Positions 9,202-18,313 of a stretch of DNA of 64,000 nt are shown piece by piece (positions within the stretch are counted from its first letter, which is position 1; every line of letters starts with the position of its first letter). The position numbers were made by a program, and so were the translations under genes. The notes under the pieces are model-generated. The model was not told where the DNA came from. It worked only from the letters and a program-made list of their open reading frames with translations, and made no database searches. Source of the stretch: Pseudomonas sp. PICF141 (lineage in GTDB: Bacteria; Pseudomonadota; Gammaproteobacteria; Pseudomonadales; Pseudomonadaceae); the NCBI RefSeq assembly GCF_002286815.1, contig NZ_MUNM01000024.1, positions 1 to 64,000 of the forward strand, given 5' to 3'.

Positions 9202-10359
9202 ATGTCAAAGAATCTGCTTGCCCGGCTCAGCCTGATTGCACTGGCGTTGATGCTGAGTGCTTGTGATCAGTCCTCGACCGCCGAAGAACAGGCGCCGCTG
9301 GCCACCGTGCGGGTTGAAACCGTCGAAGCCCGGCCGCTGTCGATCAGCAGCGAACTGAGCGGGCGGATTGTCGCACCCCGCATTGCCGAAGTGCGCGCCC
9401 GTGTGGCCGGCGTGGTATTGCAGCAGGCCTTCCGTGAAGGCAGCGACGTTAAAAAAGGCGACGTTCTCTTCCGCATCGACCCCGCACCGTTCAAGGCTGA
9501 CCTGGACAGCGCCGAAGCCGCGCTGCGAAAGGCCGAAGCCAATGCATTCCAGGCCAGATTGCAAGAACAGCGTTACGCCCAGTTGATCGAAGGCAATGCC
9601 ATCAGCGGTCAGGATTACGACAACGCCCGGGCCAATGCCCGGCAGACCGCCGCCGATGTCGCCGCCAACAAAGCTGCCGTGGAGCGGGCGAAACTGAACC
9701 TGGGTTATGCCACCGTCACCGCGCCGATTTCCGGGCGCATCGGTCGCGCACTCGTGACCGAAGGCGCGCTGGTCGGGCAGAACGAAACTACGCCGCTGGC
9801 ATTGATTCAGCAGTTGAACCCGATCCACGCCGACCTGACGCAATCGACCCGTGAACTCAACGATCTGCGCCGAGCGTTCCGTTCCGGTCAATTAATGGAA
9901 GTGGGCCAAGGTCAGGCCAAAGCCACCTTGATTCAGGACGACGGCAGCCTCTACCCGCTGCCGGGCAAATTGCTGTTCACCGACATCACCGTCGACCCGG
10001 GCACTGGTCAGATCATCCTGCGCAGCGAGTTCCCCAACCCGGACCTCGACTTGTTGCCGGGCAGCTTCGTGCGCGTGCGCCTGGAGCAAGCGTTCAATCA
10101 GCAAGGCATCAGCGTGCCGCAACGGGCTATCCAGCGTGACAGTGCCGGCATCGCCCAAGTGCTGGTGCTCGACGCCGAACAGCGCATTGGCCAGCAACCG
10201 GTCGAACTGGGCGCGGTGCAGAACGATCGCTGGATCGTCACCCACGGCCTCAAACCCGGCGACCGCATCGTCACTGAAGGCCTGCAACATGCGCGCCCCG
10301 GTGAAAAAGTCCAGGTAGATAACACCCCTCTTCCCCTTGCCCAGGTTTCTGGTCAGTAA
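9202..10359 (+). CDS. mexM: RND efflux periplasmic adaptor (membrane fusion) lipoprotein, MexM-like
   Basis: The 385-aa adaptor has a lipoprotein signal (lipobox LSAC, Cys at residue 20). It then has the barrel/lipoyl half EVRARVAGVVLQQAFREGSD, a long alpha-hairpin rich in Ala, Gln and Arg (about 100-165), the second lipoyl half ATVTAPISGRIGRALVTEGA and a membrane-proximal domain. It joins the inner-membrane RND pump to an outer-membrane channel. The RND gene follows after 15 bases. With the divergent two-component pair this matches MexMN (PA1435-PA1436), reported to export phenicols through OprM. Orthology is inferred from arrangement and family. Confidence 0.82.
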   Translation: MSKNLLARLSLIALALMLSACDQSSTAEEQAPLATVRVETVEARPLSISSELSGRIVAPRIAEVRARVAGVVLQQAFREGSDVKKGDVLFRIDPAPFKADLDSAEAALRKAEANAFQARLQEQRYAQLIEGNAISGQDYDNARANARQTAADVAANKAAVERAKLNLGYATVTAPISGRIGRALVTEGALVGQNETTPLALIQQLNPIHADLTQSTRELNDLRRAFRSGQLMEVGQGQAKATLIQDDGSLYPLPGKLLFTDITVDPGTGQIILRSEFPNPDLDLLPGSFVRVRLEQAFNQQGISVPQRAIQRDSAGIAQVLVLDAEQRIGQQPVELGAVQNDRWIVTHGLKPGDRIVTEGLQHARPGEKVQVDNTPLPLAQVSGQ

Positions 10360-10374
10360 GCAGGATGCTTTTTT

Positions 10375-13300
10375 ATGCCGCAGTTCTTTATCGACCGTCC
10401 GGTGTTCGCCTGGGTGATCGCCTTGTTCATCCTGCTGGCCGGTGCGCTGGCCATTGTGCAGTTGCCGGTGGCGCAGTACCCGAACGTTGCGCCGCCAAAA
10501 GTCGAAATCTATGCCACCTACCCCGGCGCCTCGGCGCAGACCGTGGACGAAAGCGTGGTCAGCCTGATCGAGGAAGAGCTCAACGGCGCCGACCATCTGC
10601 TGTACTTCGAATCCCAGAGCAGCCTCGGCAGCGCGACCATCACCGCAACGTTCCAGCCGGGCACTGACCCGGAAATGGCGCAGGTCGATGTGCAAAACCG
10701 CCTCAAAGTGGTCGAGTCGCGTTTGCCGCAAGCGGTCACTCAGCAAGGCTTGCAGGTGGAGAAAGTCTCCGCCGGTTTCCTGTTGCTGATCACCCTCACC
10801 TCCAGCGATGGCAAGCTCGACGACGTGGCGCTCAGCGATTACCTCGCGCGCAATGTGATGAACGAGATCAAGCGTCTGGACGGCGTCGGCAAGGCCCAGT
10901 TGTACGGTGCCGAACGAGCGATGCGGATCTGGATCGACCCGCGCAAGCTGATCGGGTTCAACCTGACCCCGGCCGATGTCAACGCCGCCATCGTTGCGCA
11001 GAATGCTCAGGTTTCGGCGGGCAGCATCGGCGACTTGCCGACCCGCACCACCCAGGAAATCACCGCGACCATTCTGGTCAAAGGTCAGCTGTCGACACCT
11101 GAGGAATTCGCCGACATCGTGCTCAAAGCCAATCCGGACGGTTCAACTGTGCGCATCGGTGATGTGGCGCGGGTCGAGATCGGCAGCCAGGAATATCAAT
11201 TTTCCACGCGCCTGAACGGCAAACCGTCGACCGCCGTCAGCGTGCAACTGTCGCCAGGCGCCAATGCCCTGAACACCGCGACGCTGGTGCGGGCGAAGAT
11301 GGACGAACTGGCGCGCTACTTCCCGGCCGGGGTGGAATACAAGATTCCGTATGACACCTCGCCTTTCGTCAAAGTCTCGATTACCAAAGTGGTCTACACC
11401 CTCCTCGAGGCGATGGTGCTGGTGTTTGCGGTGATGTTCCTGTTCCTGCAAAACATACGCTACACGCTGATTCCGACGCTGGTGGTGCCGGTGGCGTTGA
11501 TGGGCACTTTCGCGACCATGCTCGCGCTGGGCTTCTCGATCAACGTGCTGACCATGTTCGGCATGGTGCTGGCCATCGGCATTCTGGTGGATGACGCGAT
11601 TGTGGTGGTGGAGAACGTCGAGCGGATCATGGCCACCGAAGGCCTGTCGCCCAAGGACGCGACGCGCAAGGCGATGAAGCAGATCACCGGGGCGATCATC
11701 GGTATTACCCTGGTGCTGGTGGCGGTGTTCATTCCGATGGCGTTCATGCAGGGCTCGGTCGGGGTGATTTACCAGCAGTTCTCGCTCTCCATGGCCACGT
11801 CGATTCTGTTCTCGGCATTCCTCGCCCTGACTTTGACTCCGGCCCTGTGTGCAACCCTGCTCAAGCCAATTGCCAAGGGTGAACACCACGCCAAGGGCGG
11901 TTTCTTCGGCTGGTTCAACCGGCACTTCGAACAACTGACCGAGCGTTATCAGGGCTGGGTCGCCTATGCGCTGAAACGCACCGGTCGTTATCTGTTGATC
12001 TACGGTGTGCTGCTGGTCGGCCTGGGCCTGTGTTTCATTCGCCTGCCCTCCTCGTTCCTGCCGGTGGAAGACCAGGGTTACACCATCACCGACATTCAAC
12101 TGCCACCCGGCGCGAGCAAGAATCGCACGGTGCAGGTGGTCGAGCAGATCGAAGCGCACAACGCCACCGAATCAGGCGTCGGCGACAGCACGGTGATTCT
12201 CGGTTTCAGCTTTTCCGGCAGCGGGCAGAACGCCGCGCTGGCGTTTACCACGCTCAAGGACTGGTCGGATCGGGGCAGTGACGACTCGGCGAGCTCGATT
12301 GCCGACCGCGCCAACATCGCGCTCAGTCAGATCAAGGATGCCATGGCCTTTGCGGTCTTGCCGCCGCCGGTCGATGGCCTCGGCACTTCCAGTGGTTTCG
12401 AGTTCCGCCTGCAAGACCGTGGCGGCCTGGGCCATGCCACGCTGATGCAGGCGCGCAGCCAATTACTGGCCGCCGCCGAGAAGAGCCCGGTCCTGATGAA
12501 CGTGCGCGAAAGCGCCCTCGCCGAAGCACCGCAGGTACAACTGGAAGTGGACCGCAAGCAAGCCAACGCCTTGGGCATTTCCTTTGCCGATATCGGTAAC
12601 GTGCTGTCCACCGCCGTAGGTTCGGCCTACATCAATGACTTCCCCAACCAGGGGCGGATGCAGCGAGTGGTGGTCCAGGCTGAAGGCGATCAGCGCAGTC
12701 AGGTCGACGACCTGCTGAAGATTCATGTACGCAACAACGGCGAGAAGATGGTGCCGTTGTCGGCTTTCGTTCGGGCCAACTGGACCCAGGGCCCGGCGCA
12801 ATTAACCCGTTACAACGGCTACCCGGCCATCAGCATTTCCGGCGAACCGGCGCCCGGTTACAGCACCGGCGAAGCCATGGCGGAAATCGAACGGCTGGTG
12901 GCGCAAGGCCCGGCGGGGTTGGGTCAGGAATGGACCGGGTTATCGTTGCAGGAGCGTTTGTCCGGCAGTCAGGCTCCAATTCTGCTTGGGCTGTCGCTGC
13001 TGATCGTGTTCCTGTGCCTGGCGGCGCTGTATGAGAGTTGGTCGATTCCGACCTCGGTATTGCTGGTGGTGCCGCTGGGTGTACTCGGTGCGGTATTGGC
13101 CGTGACGTTGCGCGGGATGCCCAACGATGTGTTTTTCAAGGTCGGGCTGGTCACCATTATCGGTCTGTCGGCGAAAAACGCGATCCTGATCATTGAATTC
13201 GCCAAGAGCTTGTACGACGAAGGTCACGACCTGATCGACGCCACCCTGCAAGCCGCGCGCCTGCGCCTGCGGCCGATTGTCATGACGTCGCTGGCATTCA

Positions 13301-13473
13301 TCCTTGGCGTGGTACCGCTGGCAATCGCCACCGGGGCTAGCTCGGCGAGCCAGCAAGCCATTGGCACCGGCGTAATCGGCGGGATGATCACCGCGACCCT
13401 GGCAGTGGTATTTGTCCCAGTCTTCTTCGTCGTGGTGATGAAGCTCGTACGCAAGCGCCACAAAAACATCTAA
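10375..13473 (+). CDS. mexN: RND (HAE-1) multidrug efflux transporter, MexN-like
   Basis: The 1032-aa inner-membrane proton/drug antiporter begins [19 protein letters not shown]4 carries the proton-relay acidic pair in [17 protein letters not shown] (about residues 400-417), and TM10-11 shows [19 protein letters not shown]. Two large periplasmic loops are present, at about 30-335 and 555-870. No outer-membrane factor gene follows, so it probably uses an OprM-type channel encoded elsewhere, as MexMN, MexJK and MexVW do. It is cotranscribed with the adaptor gene. A class A REPIN begins 13 bases after the stop. Confidence 0.9.
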   Translation: MPQFFIDRPVFAWVIALFILLAGALAIVQLPVAQYPNVAPPKVEIYATYPGASAQTVDESVVSLIEEELNGADHLLYFESQSSLGSATITATFQPGTDPEMAQVDVQNRLKVVESRLPQAVTQQGLQVEKVSAGFLLLITLTSSDGKLDDVALSDYLARNVMNEIKRLDGVGKAQLYGAERAMRIWIDPRKLIGFNLTPADVNAAIVAQNAQVSAGSIGDLPTRTTQEITATILVKGQLSTPEEFADIVLKANPDGSTVRIGDVARVEIGSQEYQFSTRLNGKPSTAVSVQLSPGANALNTATLVRAKMDELARYFPAGVEYKIPYDTSPFVKVSITKVVYTLLEAMVLVFAVMFLFLQNIRYTLIPTLVVPVALMGTFATMLALGFSINVLTMFGMVLAIGILVDDAIVVVENVERIMATEGLSPKDATRKAMKQITGAIIGITLVLVAVFIPMAFMQGSVGVIYQQFSLSMATSILFSAFLALTLTPALCATLLKPIAKGEHHAKGGFFGWFNRHFEQLTERYQGWVAYALKRTGRYLLIYGVLLVGLGLCFIRLPSSFLPVEDQGYTITDIQLPPGASKNRTVQVVEQIEAHNATESGVGDSTVILGFSFSGSGQNAALAFTTLKDWSDRGSDDSASSIADRANIALSQIKDAMAFAVLPPPVDGLGTSSGFEFRLQDRGGLGHATLMQARSQLLAAAEKSPVLMNVRESALAEAPQVQLEVDRKQANALGISFADIGNVLSTAVGSAYINDFPNQGRMQRVVVQAEGDQRSQVDDLLKIHVRNNGEKMVPLSAFVRANWTQGPAQLTRYNGYPAISISGEPAPGYSTGEAMAEIERLVAQGPAGLGQEWTGLSLQERLSGSQAPILLGLSLLIVFLCLAALYESWSIPTSVLLVVPLGVLGAVLAVTLRGMPNDVFFKVGLVTIIGLSAKNAILIIEFAKSLYDEGHDLIDATLQAARLRLRPIVMTSLAFILGVVPLAIATGASSASQQAIGTGVIGGMITATLAVVFVPVFFVVVMKLVRKRHKNI

Positions 13474-13486
13474 GCCACAACACATC

Positions 13487-13580
13487 CCCTGTAGGAGCGA
13501 GGCTTGCCCGCGAAGACGGTGCGTCAGTCGACATCAATGTTGAATGTGACGGCCTCTTCGCGGGCAAGCCTCGCTCCTAC
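13487..13580. repeat. Class A REPIN, inverted arm order
   Basis: Here the CCTGTAGGAGCGAGGCTTGC arm comes first and the CTTCGCGGGCAAGCCTCGCT arm second, the reverse of most copies in the window. It follows the mexN stop and precedes the DUF1345 gene. Confidence 0.88.
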
Positions 13581-13646
13581 GAGGGATTATCGTTGTGGTC
13601 ACAACCTGGGCTAAGGTATTTAGACACCCAGGCCCATCGAGTTCCC

Positions 13647-14288
13647 ATGCCCCTGCTCGCCCGCACCCACCCACGCCTGTCCGCCGCGGCCACATTCGGC
13701 CTCGCGGTCGGCATTCTGGCCCCCGCCGACTCGATCATCAGCAAAATCCTCATTGGCTGGAACACCGGGGTCTGGACGTATCTGGTGCTGATGCTCTGGC
13801 TCACCATGCGGGCCAAGGCCCCGGACGTGAAACGCATTGCCGAAGTCGAAGATGAAAACGCCGGTCTGGTGTTGCTGCTGGTGAGCATCGCGGCGCTGGC
13901 CAGCCTCGCCACCATCACTTTCGAACTCGCCGGCAGCCGGGATCTGGAAACCACCGGCAAACTGCTGCGTTATGGCGTCACGGCGTTGACGGTAATCGGA
14001 TCGTGGCTGCTGATCGGAGTGATTTTCAGCGTGCACTATGCAAGGTTGTATTACACTTGGGACGGCAAGGAACCGGCGCTGCGTTTTGCCGAGGGCCTGA
14101 CAACGCCCAATTACTGGGACTTTCTGTACTTCTCGTTCACCATCGGCGTGGCGGTGCAGACGGCCGACGTCGGCGTGGCGACGCGGGATTTGCGCAAGAT
14201 CGTGCTGGCGCAATCGTTAATCGGATTTGTGTTCAATACGGCGATTCTGGGGTTTTCGATCAATATTGCGGCGGGGTTGTTTGGTTGA
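13647..14288 (+). CDS. DUF1345 family integral membrane protein
   Basis: The 213-aa protein has about five hydrophobic helices and the DUF1345 signature [20 protein letters not shown] with [20 protein letters not shown]. These are conserved in this family of inner-membrane proteins, whose C-terminal half resembles a two-TM ion-channel-like segment. The start at [10 protein letters not shown] (13647) is preferred over the in-frame ATG at 13593, which gives no extra conserved sequence. The function is unknown. It is a single gene between a REPIN and the accessory block. Confidence 0.88.
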   Translation: MPLLARTHPRLSAAATFGLAVGILAPADSIISKILIGWNTGVWTYLVLMLWLTMRAKAPDVKRIAEVEDENAGLVLLLVSIAALASLATITFELAGSRDLETTGKLLRYGVTALTVIGSWLLIGVIFSVHYARLYYTWDGKEPALRFAEGLTTPNYWDFLYFSFTIGVAVQTADVGVATRDLRKIVLAQSLIGFVFNTAILGFSINIAAGLFG

Positions 14289-14391
14289 CCTGTCAACTCT
14301 GATAGTTATCGGGCTTTTTTATTGCGAGTACTCTGTGCTTTCACTGCTCATAGTGAATCTCAACATCGGCCCAAGGCCAAGGAGCACTGCG

Positions 14392-15243
14392 ATGAATAAT
14401 GGAACCCCCCACAATACCACCGGCACCATGTCGGCTAACGTCAGCTATTACAACGAAAACTTTGTCGCAAATAGCAAGTTCGCGATCGTGAAGTACTCTG
14501 ACAGATTCTTTCTGCAGGCTTGCATGGCGTTTGAAGGTGTTAGCCAATATATCGATTTCTGGATTCCCGCTAACATTCCCGGTGACGGTTCCATAATTGA
14601 ACTGTCATTGGCTGCAAATGGCGGCAATCTCGCATCCTACAGCCGATTCCCGGACGGTGTCGCTTTACGTGCGAGGAGCGGCAGACTTCTAATGAAATAT
14701 GACTGGCAAACAAAAAGGATGGAGGGCAACTTCAGTTTTGAAATCCAAAACGGTTCCACTATCGTACAAATCAGCGATGGCACTTTCGATTTGACCGGTA
14801 TTGTCGACGGGGTCAGCAACTCTTCCATTTATGGCGTCGGTACATTCACAGCCTACAGTGATCAATTGGGCAGCTTCGAGGCCCAAGAGGTCAGCATTGA
14901 ACTCAAGGATAGATCCCACGTCGGTCTCCCGAATTACTGGCAGATCATTGGCCGAATGGAGAAGCCTGAGTTTCCCCATCCACAAAGGTCACATATTGCA
15001 CTTCAAGTTGTGGAACATGTTGAAACCAAAATACATACACTGGGAAACAACCCGGATGCATGGGCCAGTTATTTTCAGGAACCCGATGTAGGTATTATCC
15101 CTGCTGTTAACGGGACGCTGGAATTCACCACCCTTCCCAATACCGGGCACACTGAAGGCAGATTGGACGCGGATTTCCGGACCGCTGAGAACGTCCTTAT
15201 ACATGTCAGCGGCATTTTTGACATCAAACAGGCAAAACGCTGA
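14392..15243 (+). CDS. Hypothetical protein, 283 aa, not recognised
   Basis: The frame starts at ATG 14392 behind the ribosome site GGAG; the upstream extension to 14227 overlaps the DUF1345 gene in another frame. The protein is soluble, beta-rich and polar with no signal peptide. Two segments look weakly related: GNFSFEIQNGSTIVQISDGT with FDLTG near residue 120, and EGRLDADFRTAENVLIHVSG with IFDI near the C-terminus. It may therefore be a duplicated beta-sandwich. Base composition is more AT-rich than its neighbours, pointing to horizontal acquisition. It may belong with the surface-protein genes beside it, but nothing shows that directly. Confidence 0.75.
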   Translation: MNNGTPHNTTGTMSANVSYYNENFVANSKFAIVKYSDRFFLQACMAFEGVSQYIDFWIPANIPGDGSIIELSLAANGGNLASYSRFPDGVALRARSGRLLMKYDWQTKRMEGNFSFEIQNGSTIVQISDGTFDLTGIVDGVSNSSIYGVGTFTAYSDQLGSFEAQEVSIELKDRSHVGLPNYWQIIGRMEKPEFPHPQRSHIALQVVEHVETKIHTLGNNPDAWASYFQEPDVGIIPAVNGTLEFTTLPNTGHTEGRLDADFRTAENVLIHVSGIFDIKQAKR

Positions 15244-15366
15244 TCCGTGAACCGCGCCGAAAACCGGCAGAGCAGACACGCACTGCCCGTGCCGGCATGG
15301 CAATTATCCGGGCGTTATCGAGCAAGATGATTTTTGCTGGGGTGCTTTCAACCCCAATCAGAAATC

Positions 15367-15510
15367 GGCATGGGGGACGGCCTTCATAGGCCGCTCCCCT
15401 GCCATACCCTCCCGGGTCCGCACCGCACTTGCAACAACGCTTGCTGGATCGAGCGGGCGGTGACCGTCGGAATACCCAACTCGCGTTCGCCGCCGTCAGG
15501 TTTGGAAGGA
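15367..15510 (-). pseudogene. Decayed group II intron: reverse-transcriptase fragment plus intron RNA hairpin
   Basis: Read on the minus strand, bases 15510-15425 translate to SKPDGGERELGIPTVTARSI then QQALLQV. This is the first conserved block of the group II intron maturase/reverse transcriptase (LtrA-type, usual form KPDGGERxLGIPTVxDRxIQQ). After LLQV the match stops and the sequence passes into an intron-like structured segment with a long hairpin: GGCATGGGGGACGGCC against GGCCGCTCCCCTGCC, 15367-15404. The rest of the roughly 400-residue enzyme is missing. The 301-base spacer 15244-15544 otherwise holds no gene. Confidence 0.7.
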
Positions 15511-15544
15511 CTACGCGTCGTACCGGACTGGGCCGGTACTTACA

Positions 15545-18082
15545 TCAAAAGAAATAGCTCACTCTCAAACTACCGCTCCAGTCCTGACTGACTGTGGTGC
15601 CTTTACTGCCACCCACCTGACCGGAAACCTGCCAATTACGTTGAGCCGGAGTCCACTTCAAACCCGCCCCATACTCAATCGAGCTACTGGCGCGGTCATC
15701 ATCGAAACTGTCGTCATTGATCTTGACCTCATTGCTTTTCACAAACTCGTGATTGACCGCCGTCATCAGGCTGGGCTCCACCAGGCTGCCATTATCGAGG
15801 ATGATGACTCGCCCGCCTTTGACCCCCACTTTGCCCTGCACTGAACGCATGGTGTCGCTTTTCACTTCCAGGCCATTGTCGAGCCGGTACTTGTCGCTTT
15901 GAGTAACGCCGGTCGATAGCTGCACTTGAGGTTCGACAAAGTAGTCGTTTTTCAAACGAATATGCTTGCCCACCGCAACCGAGCCGCTGGCGCCCAAGGC
16001 TTTGTAATCGCCCTTGGTGCGTGTGCCATCGCTCATGGTGACTTTGGCCTTGTTATCGAACTGATTGATCTTGGCCATGACATTGACGAACACCCCGCTC
16101 TCAACGTCGAAGGTGCTGCCGTAGACACCGGCATTCAGACTGTCAACAGTGGCGCTGGAGCCGTATTTGAGGTCCATTTTGGTGTGGCTGGTCCCGACGA
16201 ATCCGCCCAACACCCACAACCTGCCGCCCAGGTCCACCGTTGTGTCGGCGCCGCCAGTAATACCCGTCTGGTTCTGGGTGTATCCATCACCGTAGGCGTT
16301 ATCGACGTTGTACTGATTGCCGTAAGTGCGAACCCAGACACTGTTGCTGAGATTTTTCACCGAGCTGTCGTTCATCGCGCGCATCGATGCTTCGGGTCGG
16401 ACGCTCATGCTGCGATCACCCAACTGATCGCTGAGCATGGCCATTTCAGCATTCAGCACACTGCGTGCGCTGCCTGCCAGAGCCAGTGCCGTATTGGCCG
16501 AGGTACTGACTGTTTCCTTGTCCGGGTTCAGGTACAAGCCCTGGCCTTCCTTCGCCAGTCTGTAGACAAACGTACCCGCATCCACTGTTTCGCGATTGCC
16601 CAACGAGAAGCTCGCATCACCGGAAGCGATATTACCGACCTTCACCGCCTCGGCAGTTACCGGATTGGTACCCGTTGCGGAAATTTGCAGTTGATGTTGT
16701 CCGCTGGCGTTGCCCGTCACGTTCAGGAAGTCGGTGTTGCCGTTGCCCAGGTCGGTGCCCATTACAAAGGTACCGTTACCGGAAAGATCGCCCACATTCA
16801 GTTGCTGGAACTGTTCGTTGGTGCCCATCTGAACCACGCCGCCATTCAGGGCAAGACGCTGGGCGTTGCTGTCTGCGGTCATCACCCATTGAGCTGCGTT
16901 GCTGATATTCAGGTTGCCTGAATTGTTGATCTGACCGGTCAGCAGCGAGCCGTTGTCCAGCTGCACGCTGCCATTGGTGTCGGTGGTCACGTCACCGGTC
17001 ATGCTGCTGCCATTGTTCAATGACAAGCTGAAGACATCCTCGACATTGCCGTTGATCACCGATCCGTTGTCGAGACTGACCGTGGCTCCGGTGCCTGCAA
17101 CCGCCAACACATTGCCGTTCAAGGTACTACGGGTATCGAGATTAACCTGAGTGACGTTCTGCAAATTGCCGTCAAGGGAGGCCGCGTTTTGCATCAGCAG
17201 CGCAACAGTGCTGCCGGTATCGGCGATGACATTGCCACTCACGTTGCTTGCATCGACTTTAAGGTTGGCCGTGGAACGATTGGTCGCTTGCAACAATGTG
17301 CCGTTGCCGCCGATCAGTTCGGAACCAGCGAGAACATTGATGTTGGCGGCGGTTCCGGCACTGCCGGACGAACCCAGCACGATCGCCGACCCTGTACCGC
17401 CCGTTACGCGAGTGCTGTTGAGCGTAACAGTGCTGGCATTGACGCCCGTGCTGTCAGTAACGATTTGCAGGCCATCCTGCCCGCCAGAAATGGTGCTGCC
17501 TGTCGACGAGAGTGTTGCGCCGCCCAATTGCACACCGTAGCTGGTTGCACCGGTGCCAAGTACGGTTGAATTTTCGAGATTCAACACCGCAAAACCAACG
17601 GCATTCGCGCCTCCCGGAACGCCGGTGATTACGCTATTGCCAGTAACCGTCGCACTGGACGACGTCGGAGTATTGATGTCACGTCCCAACAGAAGCCCAA
17701 AACTATTGGTGCTCGTGATGATGCTGCTATCAATAGTGGCAGAACTGTCGCTAAGCGAAATGGCGCCTCTTCCCGATGCGCTGTTTACTGTTGCACCTGT
17801 CAGTGCAAGCCTGGATCCCTCACGGGCATCGACCCGCTGACTCTGACCACCGTTGAAAATGACACTGGCGTTTTGTGAAAAGATCGTCAGTGCTTCGGCA
17901 TTATCGACCGTCAGTATTCCGCCTTGGGATACCGACCATGCTTCTGGCGCAGGTGGATTGGTTACGGTCGCGTTCTCACCGGGCAAGAGTATCCTGCCGT
18001 ACACCGCAGGGGCGCACAGCATGATGGCGGCGAATAGAAATCCGGTTGTTTTGCAGCGTTTGAAGCTCGATAGAAGTGGCAT
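15545..18082 (-). CDS. Type Va autotransporter (pertactin-like passenger, C-terminal beta-barrel)
   Basis: The 845-aa protein has an N-terminal signal peptide (basic KRCK, hydrophobic TGFLFAAIMLCAPAV, likely cut near AVYG). A Ser/Thr/Asn/Gly-rich passenger of about 540 residues follows, with repeating motifs such as LDNGSVINGNVEDVFSLSLN, SLNNGSSMTGDV and QLDNGSLLTGQI, typical of a right-handed beta-helix. An autotransporter barrel (about 575-845) has the usual NSVWVRTYGNQYNVDNAYGD entry and a terminal Phe (LRVSYFF) for BAM recognition. No RGD or protease motif was noticed, so adhesion is the likeliest role. A decayed group II intron lies just downstream. Confidence 0.92.
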   Translation of the reverse strand: MPLLSSFKRCKTTGFLFAAIMLCAPAVYGRILLPGENATVTNPPAPEAWSVSQGGILTVDNAEALTIFSQNASVIFNGGQSQRVDAREGSRLALTGATVNSASGRGAISLSDSSATIDSSIITSTNSFGLLLGRDINTPTSSSATVTGNSVITGVPGGANAVGFAVLNLENSTVLGTGATSYGVQLGGATLSSTGSTISGGQDGLQIVTDSTGVNASTVTLNSTRVTGGTGSAIVLGSSGSAGTAANINVLAGSELIGGNGTLLQATNRSTANLKVDASNVSGNVIADTGSTVALLMQNAASLDGNLQNVTQVNLDTRSTLNGNVLAVAGTGATVSLDNGSVINGNVEDVFSLSLNNGSSMTGDVTTDTNGSVQLDNGSLLTGQINNSGNLNISNAAQWVMTADSNAQRLALNGGVVQMGTNEQFQQLNVGDLSGNGTFVMGTDLGNGNTDFLNVTGNASGQHQLQISATGTNPVTAEAVKVGNIASGDASFSLGNRETVDAGTFVYRLAKEGQGLYLNPDKETVSTSANTALALAGSARSVLNAEMAMLSDQLGDRSMSVRPEASMRAMNDSSVKNLSNSVWVRTYGNQYNVDNAYGDGYTQNQTGITGGADTTVDLGGRLWVLGGFVGTSHTKMDLKYGSSATVDSLNAGVYGSTFDVESGVFVNVMAKINQFDNKAKVTMSDGTRTKGDYKALGASGSVAVGKHIRLKNDYFVEPQVQLSTGVTQSDKYRLDNGLEVKSDTMRSVQGKVGVKGGRVIILDNGSLVEPSLMTAVNHEFVKSNEVKINDDSFDDDRASSSIEYGAGLKWTPAQRNWQVSGQVGGSKGTTVSQDWSGSLRVSYFF

Positions 18083-18313
18083 GAGGGTTCCCTATTAATG
18101 CTCCAATTCGAAAGCGAGCTTTCTTGCACCAAGAAATACCGCCCCCAAAAACGTCCGACAGACTAATCACCAATCTGCAAGTTAGATGTAGGAATAGTCC
18201 TCACCCCTGCCGGATTTATCTTCAAACTGAGCGGGATTTTTGGATGTTGATCTTCCACAGAACATCAAAAGCGCGGGGAGAACAATCTCCCCGGCGATTG
18301 ACCTCATTGAATA

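Noticed and set aside
11143..12159. Long minus-strand frame of 338 codons inside the RND transporter gene
   Set aside because: It is His/Gln/Arg-rich, has no family resemblance and lies wholly antisense to mexN, whose protein is unmistakable; high GC makes such shadow frames common.
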